DNA of 63,838 bases from Flavobacterium panacis (GTDB lineage Bacteria > Bacteroidota > Bacteroidia > Flavobacteriales > Flavobacteriaceae): contig NZ_JANKMS010000019.1 of NCBI RefSeq assembly GCF_024649945.1, forward strand, positions 1 through 63,838, in the 5' to 3' direction. Made by a program: the position numbers and the translations under genes. Shown here one piece after another: positions 57,513-63,838 of the stretch. How positions within the stretch are numbered: the first letter of the stretch is position 1; the number at the start of each line of letters is the position of its first letter. A model generated the notes under the pieces. It was not told the origin of the DNA, searched no databases, and saw nothing but the letters and a program-made list of their open reading frames with translations.

Positions 57513-58766
57513 ATGGAAACTATTATAGATCAAGATATACAAAAAGTAAAGGCTTTAAAGAAAATGAAAAGAAGCGCTTTGTCACTTTTAGGCATTGCAG
57601 TCTTATTGTTTATCATCGCCATTTATTATAAAATTCCGATGCTTCAAGCTTTTAGCGAAGCCGCAATGGTTGGTGGAATCGCCGATTGGTTTGCTGTTGT
57701 GGCATTATTTCGTCATCCGCTGGGAATTCCGATTTGGCATACTGCTATTATTCCGACCAAGAAAAATGAAATTGGAGAAAACCTTGGGAATTTTGTTTCG
57801 GAGGAATTTTTAGATCGTGAAAAACTGGAAATTAAATTAGATGAATTCAATTTTGCAACGAAGGCTTCAGATTGGCTTTCGCAGGAAGAAAATGCAAACA
57901 AAATTGCCAATGCTGTAGCGGTAAATATTATTCCAGGAATTTTAAGAACCATAAAAGATGAAGATGTCAAGAGGTTTATTCAAGTTCAGTTCAAAGAAAA
58001 AATGGAAGGAATAAATTTTGGAAACTGGGTTGCCGTTGCTTTGGAACCTTTGCAAAAAGGAGAATTAAAAAATCAAATGTTGACCAATCTTCTTGAAGTA
58101 ATGAGTGCTGAATTGACTAATAATAAAGATTTAATTAGGCAGAAAGTAAAAGCGTCAACTCCGTTATTGAGTTTTGGATTGGCTGATAAAAAAATTACGG
58201 AAGGAGTTTTTAATGGTTTACAAGATTTTTTAAATGAAGCCAAAAAACCAGAAAGCGCAGTCCGATTAAAGATTGACGAATATATATATAATTTTTTGGA
58301 GAAGGTTAAAAACTCAGAAGAAATGAGGGTTAAAATCAACGATATGATTTTAGGTTTTGTTGGAAAAAAAGAAGTTCAGGATTATATCAACGGAATTTGG
58401 GATGAGATCAAACTTTCAATTACCAATGATTTGAATAAAGAAGATGAATCTTCTATTAAAAATAGCATTTCGAATTTAATTCAAACCTTCGGAAACGGAA
58501 TTCAAGAAGATCCGGTAATGATTGATAAAATCAATAATTTCATTAAAAACGACCTTCTTTCAGTTCTTCTCAATAATAAAAAGGTAATTGGGGATTTAAT
58601 TTCATCAACAGTAAAAAGCTGGGACGGAAAAGAAGTTTCGGAAAAATTAGAATTAGAAATTGGAAAAGATCTTCAATACATCAGAATCAATGGGACTTTA
58701 GTAGGAGGAATTATTGGACTTGTGATTTATGGAGTGGAGCAGTTTTATCATTATTTATTGGTCTAA
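57513..58766 (+). CDS. DUF445 domain membrane protein
   Basis: A 417-residue protein of the DUF445/YjiN type. An N-terminal membrane helix (about 20-42) is followed by the family motif FSEAAMVGGIADWFAVVALFRHPLGIPIWHTAIIPTKKNEIGENLGNFVSEEFL (about 47-100). Then comes a long alpha-helical region with repeated LxxFxxxxL patterns, and a second membrane helix at the C-terminus (GTLVGGIIGLVIYGVEQFYHYLLV). The role is unknown. It is transcribed alone, divergent from map, and followed by a hairpin with a T-run. Confidence 0.9.
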   Translation: METIIDQDIQKVKALKKMKRSALSLLGIAVLLFIIAIYYKIPMLQAFSEAAMVGGIADWFAVVALFRHPLGIPIWHTAIIPTKKNEIGENLGNFVSEEFLDREKLEIKLDEFNFATKASDWLSQEENANKIANAVAVNIIPGILRTIKDEDVKRFIQVQFKEKMEGINFGNWVAVALEPLQKGELKNQMLTNLLEVMSAELTNNKDLIRQKVKASTPLLSFGLADKKITEGVFNGLQDFLNEAKKPESAVRLKIDEYIYNFLEKVKNSEEMRVKINDMILGFVGKKEVQDYINGIWDEIKLSITNDLNKEDESSIKNSISNLIQTFGNGIQEDPVMIDKINNFIKNDLLSVLLNNKKVIGDLISSTVKSWDGKEVSEKLELEIGKDLQYIRINGTLVGGIIGLVIYGVEQFYHYLLV

Positions 58767-58772
58767 ATTAAT

Positions 58773-58845
58773 AATCTCGCAAAGTCGCAGAGGCGCAAAG
58801 TTTATGAATTTCTTTGCGACTTAGCGTCTTTGCGAGATTTTTTTA
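58773..58845. repeat. CGCAAAG inverted repeat used as terminator
   Basis: AATCTCGCAAAGTCGC...GCGCAAAG folds against CTTTGCGACTTAGCGTCTTTGCGAGATT and is followed by TTTTTT. It sits directly after the DUF445 stop, so a repeat-family element is acting as its terminator. One-armed relatives occur at 39459-39495. Confidence 0.82.
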
Positions 58846-58861
58846 AGTTCTTTTTTAAATG

Positions 58862-58883
58862 AACTTATATCACTTATATGGTT
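58862..58883. repeat. 22-bp dispersed repeat, copy 3 of 3
   Basis: Identical to 99-120 and 55157-55178. It lies 10 bp from the gpmI stop codon and follows the CGCAAAG hairpin, the same order (hairpin, T-run, repeat, minus-strand gene end) as at 55112-55191. Confidence 0.85.
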
Positions 58884-58893
58884 TCAAAACTTT

Positions 58894-60411
58894 TTATAGT
58901 AATGAATGACAAGTCATTGCATTTGGTTGCTGAACGCCCATTAATTCTAAAATTGTTGGAGCGATATCACCTAAAACACCGTCTTGAATGCTTTTTAGTT
59001 GTTTGTCAACCAAAATAATAGGCACTGGGTTTGTTGTGTGCGCCGTATTAGGAGATCCGTCAGGATTGATCATTGTTTCACAGTTTCCGTGATCTGCAAT
59101 TACGATTGTAGTGTAATCATTTGCAAGAGCAGCTTCGATAACTTGTTTTGCACAAGCGTCAACGGCTTCACAAGCTTTAATTGCAGCTTCCATAATTCCG
59201 GTGTGACCAACCATGTCACCATTTGCGAAGTTTAAGCAAACAAAATCAACTTCGCCTTTATTCAATTCAGGAACAAGAGCATCGGCTAACTCGTAAGCGC
59301 TCATTTCTGGTTTTAAATCATAAGTAGCCACTTTTGGAGAATTTCTTAAAATTCTAGATTCGCCTTCAAAAGGAGTTTCTCTACCGCCAGAAAAGAAAAA
59401 TGTTACGTGAGGATATTTTTCAGTTTCAGCAATTCTGATTTGTTTTTTACCAGCTTTTTCTAAAACCTCGCCAAGAGTTTCAGTAATATTGTCTTTATTG
59501 TAAACTACTTTTACATTTTGGTACGTTTCGTCGTAGTTTGTCAAGGTTACATAATACAAGTTTAGTTTATGCATATTTTGTTCGTGGAAATCTTGCTGAG
59601 AAAGTGCTTCAGTAAGTTCACGACCTCTGTCAGTTCTAAAGTTAAAGAAGATTACAACATCATCTTCAGCAATTGTAGCAAGAGGTTTTGCGTTTTCATC
59701 AACGATAACAACTGGCTCGATAAATTCGTCTGTAACATCTTTTTCATAACTAGCAAGAACACTTGCAACAGCATTTGTTGATGGAGTTCCAACGCCGTTA
59801 ACGACAAGATCATAAGCTAATTTTACGCGTTCCCAACGTTTGTCACGATCCATTGCATAGTAACGACCAACGATAGAAGCGATTTTTACAGGAGTATCTT
59901 TAATATAATCTTCAAGATCATGAATGTATTTTGCTCCAGATTTTGGATCAACGTCACGTCCGTCTGTAAAAGCGTGAACATAAACTTGATCTAAACCATA
60001 TTCTTGAGAAGCATCGATTAAGCCGCGAAGGTGTGAAGTATGTGAGTGAACACCACCATCTGAAACTAATCCTAAAAAGTGTACTTTTTTATTGTTTGTT
60101 TTAGCATAATTAAACGCGTCAATTAAAACTTGTTCTGTTGCTAATGTTTTATGTTCTACTGCTAAGTTAATTTTAGCTAAATCCTGATATACAATTCTTC
60201 CGGCACCAAGATTCATGTGTCCCACTTCGCTGTTTCCCATTTGTCCCTCAGGTAGACCAACATTTAAACCGTCAGTTCTAAGTTGTGCGCTTGGGTAGTT
60301 TTTGTAAAGACTGTTTATAAAAGGAACATTTGCATTGTCGATTGCAGATACTTTAGGGTCAGGAGATTTTCCCCAACCATCTAAAATCATAAGGATAACT
60401 TTTTTGTTCAT
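58894..60411 (-). CDS. gpmI: 2,3-bisphosphoglycerate-independent phosphoglycerate mutase
   Basis: It interconverts 3- and 2-phosphoglycerate in glycolysis. The 505-residue length is typical. The alkaline-phosphatase-like metal site includes D11 in LMILDGWGKS and the phosphoserine S61 in MGNSEVGHMNLGAG. Further motifs are FLGLVSDGGVHSH, HAFTDGRDVDP, GRYYAMDRDKRWERVK, FFNFRTDRGRELT, and the second metal set in NFANGDMVGHTG and IADHGNCE, with HTTNPVP. A -7 box TATCTTTG (60436-60429, minus) gives a leader of about 20 nt. Confidence 0.97.
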   Translation of the reverse strand: MNKKVILMILDGWGKSPDPKVSAIDNANVPFINSLYKNYPSAQLRTDGLNVGLPEGQMGNSEVGHMNLGAGRIVYQDLAKINLAVEHKTLATEQVLIDAFNYAKTNNKKVHFLGLVSDGGVHSHTSHLRGLIDASQEYGLDQVYVHAFTDGRDVDPKSGAKYIHDLEDYIKDTPVKIASIVGRYYAMDRDKRWERVKLAYDLVVNGVGTPSTNAVASVLASYEKDVTDEFIEPVVIVDENAKPLATIAEDDVVIFFNFRTDRGRELTEALSQQDFHEQNMHKLNLYYVTLTNYDETYQNVKVVYNKDNITETLGEVLEKAGKKQIRIAETEKYPHVTFFFSGGRETPFEGESRILRNSPKVATYDLKPEMSAYELADALVPELNKGEVDFVCLNFANGDMVGHTGIMEAAIKACEAVDACAKQVIEAALANDYTTIVIADHGNCETMINPDGSPNTAHTTNPVPIILVDKQLKSIQDGVLGDIAPTILELMGVQQPNAMTCHSLL

Positions 60412-60890
60412 TACTTTTTTGTTTTCTACAAAGATAAGGCATTTATAAACTTTGCGAGAACAGAACAGTATATTTTATATTTAATAAAATGAAGTTTGAT
60501 GAAAAATAGCAATTTAATTATAGAAGCCTTTAATTTTTAAAATTAATTCACGCTAAGCTGTTTTTCAGCCTTTATTTTTGAGAGCATTCAATAATGTAAA
60601 ATGTTGTCTGTCATCGCTGAACTCTTATAAATTAGAAAATAATCACATCAATTTGTTTTATTTAAACAGGTATTAGTTTCATAATTCCCACTTTTTGAGG
60701 TTTTTTTAAGAAAATCGATCGAAATTTTATACTTTTTGTATTAGATAAAATCTTACAGGAATCGCATTTTTATGTTAATAATGTTAAAGTTTAAACAAAA
60801 AAAGCCTGAAAATCAGGGTTGTATTTGGCAAGGGGTGAATTTTTTATACTTTTGTCTTACCCAAATTTTTGTTTAACCTAAAGAAATTCA
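60412..60890. other. gene-free stretch between gpmI and the L,D-transpeptidase gene
   Basis: 479 bp. It contains the gpmI -7 box (60429-60436) and the plus-strand promoter (60824-60854). A terminator-like fold on the minus strand (CCTGA/TCAGG plus seven T, 60798-60817) has no evident gene in front of it. The rest is AT-rich and shows no ORF or repeat. Confidence 0.6.
60824..60854 (+). promoter_or_regulatory. promoter of the YkuD-type L,D-transpeptidase gene
   Basis: TTTG at 60824-60827, exactly 19 bases, then TACTTTTG at 60847-60854: a full consensus match, 36 bp before the ATG. Confidence 0.85.
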
Positions 60891-61616
60891 ATGATTTACA
60901 AGATTTATCCGCTATTCGTGTTTTTGCTATTGTCTTTTGGAAAAGATTCAAAAACCACTACAGACCTAAAAAAGAACGTTACTGTAAAATCGATTGCTAA
61001 AGTAGAAAAAGTAACTGTTGATTCTAAAATTGAAAGTGTTTACAACACCTTGAATTCTAACAACTTTAAAATGCCAGAACTTAAAACTTTCTCAGAAGCT
61101 TTAAAGGGATTTTATTTGTTGAAAGAAAAAGGTGTTATCAAGAAAAACATCTTGACACTTATTGATTTCAGTTTATCATCAAACACAAAACGTTTGTGGG
61201 TGATTGATTTGACAACAAACACTATTTTGTTTAATTCTCTTGTGGCACATGGTAGAAATACTGGAGAAGAATTTGCTACTGCGTTCTCAAACTTGAACTC
61301 TTCATTTAAAAGTAGTTTAGGATTTTATGCTACAGGTGAAATTTACCAAGGAAAACATGGCGCTTCATTGCGTTTAGATGGCTTAGAAAATGGTGTAAAC
61401 AGCAATGCGCGCCAAAGAGGTGTTGTAATGCATGGTGCAGATTATGTTTCTGAATCTTTTATCAGAGACCATAAAAGATTAGGAAGAAGCCAAGGTTGTC
61501 CTGCGGTACCAGTTGAATTAACTGACGAAATAATTGAAGTTATTAAAGATCAATCGTGTTTATATATTTATCATCCATCAAGAAGTTTCGCGATGGAAGA
61601 GAGGTTAATCTCTTAA
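60891..61616 (+). CDS. exported L,D-transpeptidase catalytic domain protein
   Basis: A 241-residue protein with an N-terminal hydrophobic segment (about 5-17) for export. The C-terminal two thirds is a YkuD_2-type murein L,D-transpeptidase domain: RLWVIDLTTNTILFNSLVAHGRNTG (101-125), then H181 in VVMHGADYVSESF and the catalytic C203 in RLGRSQGCPAVPV. The enzyme would form or exchange 3-3 crosslinks or anchor proteins to peptidoglycan in the periplasm. It converges with a second transpeptidase gene, and their 3' ends overlap by 12 bp. Confidence 0.9.
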   Translation: MIYKIYPLFVFLLLSFGKDSKTTTDLKKNVTVKSIAKVEKVTVDSKIESVYNTLNSNNFKMPELKTFSEALKGFYLLKEKGVIKKNILTLIDFSLSSNTKRLWVIDLTTNTILFNSLVAHGRNTGEEFATAFSNLNSSFKSSLGFYATGEIYQGKHGASLRLDGLENGVNSNARQRGVVMHGADYVSESFIRDHKRLGRSQGCPAVPVELTDEIIEVIKDQSCLYIYHPSRSFAMEERLIS

Positions 61617-63188
61617 TTTAGCATATAAATCCGAATCTAAATTATAAATATCAGCTCTGAACAAGAGCTGATTTTTTTTGCTCCATGCTGTCCAATACCA
61701 TTGATATAGTGAGTATTTTTTACTGATTTTAAAACTCATAGTCTTTTTAGAAGCAATAATAGTATCAATTCTGTCCTGAGGCCAGTTTCCGTCTACATCC
61801 AAAATATGCTGCGCCAATTCCAACGGATTCTCAACACGCACGCATCCAGAACTCATAGAACGATTATTTCTTCCAAAAATATTACGGTGATTCGTATCGT
61901 GAAGATAAACGCTATGGTGATTTGGGAATAAAATTTTCATCAAACCCAATGAATTGTAATAGCCAGGACTTTGGACATAGCGATAGTTATTAGGTTTGTT
62001 TTCGTTCCAAGAAACGGGATCAACAACATTTCCTGATGAATCGTAAATAGTGATGTTTTTCTTGGCCAGATAATTTCGGTTTCGTTTCATTGCAGGAACA
62101 ACATCTTCCTTCAAAATGGTAGGAGGAACAGTCCAAGTCGGATTAAAAACTACTGTTTTTAAAAATGATGTAATAATAGGAGTTCTTCTTTTGCTTGTTC
62201 CAACCACAACATTTCGAACCAAAGTAGTGTCTTGGTTCTCGACAACATTCAAGCTGTAATCCGGAATATTGATAATAAAATAATTTTCGGCTAATTCGTT
62301 CGGATACCATCTCCAACGCTCCAGATTGGCAATAATCTGTTTTTTTCTTTTTTCTTTAGAATAATTCAAAGCATTAATTGTTCCCACACCAATAACTCCG
62401 TCAGAAGCTAAACCGTGTCTTTCTTGGAATTTTTTAACGGCTTCAAAGGTTTTTTGGTTGTATATCTTTGTAAGGCTGTCTTTTCCAGACATGTCGTTCC
62501 AGTATAGAAGTCTTTTTTTGATGTTTATTAAAGCAGAATTTGTATCGTTTAAAACAATTTTGTCTGTAGATTTAATGCTTTCGATGTCTTCATCAGGAAA
62601 AGTGTTTATGATTTCCAATGCTTTCAAAAGCTCTTTGTAGGTTTGTGTTTTAGGTTGGATATTATCTACAACGCTATCTAATTTGTTTTTATTGAAAGCT
62701 TTAATTAGTACATTATTTACATCAAATGTCTTTTCGTCCAAATCCCAATTTCCGTAAAGTTTCTTTGGATCTAGCTTTCCTTTGTAGAGATGATTGAGAT
62801 ATTTTTCGAAATTATAAGTTAATAATATGTCATAAGTGGCTAAAGCAGAATCGCTAAGGGAGCTAATTTTGTTTTCAAACTTTCTTAACTGAGAAGCTTT
62901 GTAATCTTCTGGTTCCAAGCCTAGTTTGTCTGAATTTTCTAATTGGGTTAAGATGTATTTTCTTTTTTCAAGATTCCCCCAAACGGTCTTGTTCTCAGAT
63001 GCGAGATAAAATTGTTTTAAGGTTTCACTTTTAAAAGTGCTTAAAGTTGCGGTGTCTATATCAACTTTTCTCTCGTCTGTAAGTAGGATTGCCGGTACCG
63101 TTTTTTTGACGGTAGGAGCGGGTTTTGGAGCTTCTTTTTTACAGCTCACAAAAATGCATATTACTACTAAAGAGTAAAGTTTTTTCAT
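61605..63188 (-). CDS. lipoprotein L,D-transpeptidase, YcbB/LdtD-like
   Basis: A 527-residue protein with a lipoprotein signal (IFVSC, acylated C16) followed by a proline-lysine linker. A helical scaffold domain spans about 50-215. A peptidoglycan-binding domain 1 follows (YNQKTFEAVKKFQERHGLASDGVIGVGTINALN, about 244-276), then the L,D-transpeptidase domain with VFNPTWTVPPTI, H in YLHDTNHRNIFGR and the nucleophile C449 in SMSSGCVRVENP. This architecture is that of E. coli LdtD, which makes 3-3 crosslinks. It is preceded by the GNAT gene, 3 bp away, so the two form an operon. Confidence 0.92.
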   Translation of the reverse strand: MKKLYSLVVICIFVSCKKEAPKPAPTVKKTVPAILLTDERKVDIDTATLSTFKSETLKQFYLASENKTVWGNLEKRKYILTQLENSDKLGLEPEDYKASQLRKFENKISSLSDSALATYDILLTYNFEKYLNHLYKGKLDPKKLYGNWDLDEKTFDVNNVLIKAFNKNKLDSVVDNIQPKTQTYKELLKALEIINTFPDEDIESIKSTDKIVLNDTNSALINIKKRLLYWNDMSGKDSLTKIYNQKTFEAVKKFQERHGLASDGVIGVGTINALNYSKEKRKKQIIANLERWRWYPNELAENYFIINIPDYSLNVVENQDTTLVRNVVVGTSKRRTPIITSFLKTVVFNPTWTVPPTILKEDVVPAMKRNRNYLAKKNITIYDSSGNVVDPVSWNENKPNNYRYVQSPGYYNSLGLMKILFPNHHSVYLHDTNHRNIFGRNNRSMSSGCVRVENPLELAQHILDVDGNWPQDRIDTIIASKKTMSFKISKKYSLYQWYWTAWSKKNQLLFRADIYNLDSDLYAKLRD

Positions 63189-63191
63189 AGG

Positions 63192-63629
63192 TTATAATTT
63201 TTTAAACATCAAATAATGTTCGCCAACGTCTTTAATATCAAATGCTTCACCTAGGGGTTGGTAATTCATTTTTTGATAAAAACCGACAGCGGCTGTTCTG
63301 GCGTTAAACCAAATTAAATCGACTTTGTTTTCATTGCAGTAGGTTTCACAATGTTTAACTAAAGCTTCTCCAAATCCTTTTTTCTGATGGGTTTCTAAAA
63401 CAGCCATTCCTCGGATCTGAGCTTGATTTGGCTCGGCAAATATAGGATTGATTTTATCGAATAACGAAATAATTCCTGTTAAATTTTCATCATCAAATAA
63501 GCCGAAATGATGCGTCGTTTCTAGGTCGTCTCCTTCGAAGATGCAACTTTCGATTGGTTTTCCTTTTCTTAAAACGGGTTGGCGAACGGCATAAGTCTCT
63601 TTTGATGTAATTTCTTTGATTGTGATCAT
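63192..63629 (-). CDS. GNAT family N-acetyltransferase
   Basis: A 145-residue single-domain acetyltransferase. The acetyl-CoA loop is QIRGMAVLETHQKKGFGEALVKHCETYC (about 72-99; the variant Q-K-K-G-F-G replaces R-G-x-G). The C-terminal part IWFNARTAAVGFYQKMNYQPLGEAF is the usual motif B. The substrate is unknown. It lies 3 bp upstream of the LdtD-like gene and is probably first in that operon. A 10-bp inverted repeat TTTATAACTT / AAGTTATAAA lies just upstream (63652-63685). Confidence 0.88.
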   Translation of the reverse strand: MITIKEITSKETYAVRQPVLRKGKPIESCIFEGDDLETTHHFGLFDDENLTGIISLFDKINPIFAEPNQAQIRGMAVLETHQKKGFGEALVKHCETYCNENKVDLIWFNARTAAVGFYQKMNYQPLGEAFDIKDVGEHYLMFKKL

Positions 63630-63722
63630 GATTTTTTTTAAAAATATTGACTTTATAACTTTTTAATTTTAAATAAGTTATAAATTAATGTTGTTTTTTA
63701 TTAAATTTTTTTGCCCAAAAGC

Positions 63723-63754
63723 TTGTTTTGAACTTAACTTTCTTTCTATATTTG
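63723..63754 (+). promoter_or_regulatory. promoter of tRNA-Gly(UCC)
   Basis: TATATTTG at 63747-63754 is a full -7 match. The -33 element is TTG at 63723-63725 (21-base spacing) or the closer TTTG at 63727-63730 (16 bases). The tRNA starts 10 bases after the -7 box. Confidence 0.72.
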
Positions 63755-63764
63755 CACCACCAAT

Positions 63765-63837
<73 letters not shown>

Positions 63838-63838
63838 C

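Overview
The window is chromosomal DNA from a member of the Bacteroidota, almost certainly a Flavobacterium or a close relative. The evidence is: low GC; promoters of the Bacteroidota type (TTTG, 18-19 bases, TAnnTTTG) with few Shine-Dalgarno sequences; a type IX secretion (T9SS) plug protein and a T9SS type B cargo protein; a FolK-deoxynucleoside kinase fusion; and many palindromic intergenic repeats. No phage, plasmid, insertion sequence, CRISPR array or rRNA operon was seen. It is mostly core genome with small accessory or decaying loci.

Layout. 1-3.3 kb: an 8-bp tandem array, a VOC/SRPBCC/VOC trio, and serB followed by a stack of repeats. 3.3-7.7 kb: a TonB-C-like gene broken by an in-frame stop, a small membrane protein, a GH3-like protein, a DUF2797 protein and a family 9 glycosyltransferase. 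7.8-17.9 kb: an AsmA-like protein, an alpha/beta hydrolase, sppA, the folK fusion, a T9SS cargo with a C-type lectin domain, an SpoU methyltransferase and a DUF1573 protein. 18.1-21.6 kb: mutS, tRNA-Gly(GCC), tRNA-Leu(UAA) and a DUF1508 protein. 21.7-26.2 kb: a heptad-repeat lipoprotein and envelope sugar genes (waaA, a DegT aminotransferase, galE). 26.4-28.3 kb: a RelE/ParE-type toxin-antitoxin pair, fabD and DUF983. 28.4-31.4 kb: an AraC regulator, YceI, a small Fe-S protein and pirin. YceI and pirin share a 16-bp palindromic operator at identical spacing from the -7 box.

31.9-37.1 kb: the glyoxylate shunt (aceB, aceA), divergent from a ScfR/RamB-type regulator, with a perfect 14-bp palindrome between them. 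37.1-48.2 kb: a Crp/Fnr regulator, DUF6370, purT, a U32 protein, a stress-type four-helix protein, a class I aminotransferase, a fatty acid desaturase, rsmG and an unrecognised protein. 48.5-57.3 kb: pruA, apaG, the T9SS plug protein, a SNF2 helicase, a methyltransferase, a frameshifted GxxExxY gene and map. 57.5-63.8 kb: DUF445, gpmI, two convergent L,D-transpeptidases whose 3' ends overlap by 12 bp, a GNAT acetyltransferase and tRNA-Gly(UCC).

The most notable content lies between genes. At least five families of dispersed inverted repeats occur. One is a roughly 70-90 nt element with conserved ends and an internal hairpin showing compensatory changes; three of its four copies sit directly behind intrinsic terminators. 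Two pseudogenes (a nonsense codon and a one-base deletion) can be reconstructed from the sequence. I found no large undescribed system; the best leads are the two palindromic operators and the structured dispersed element.
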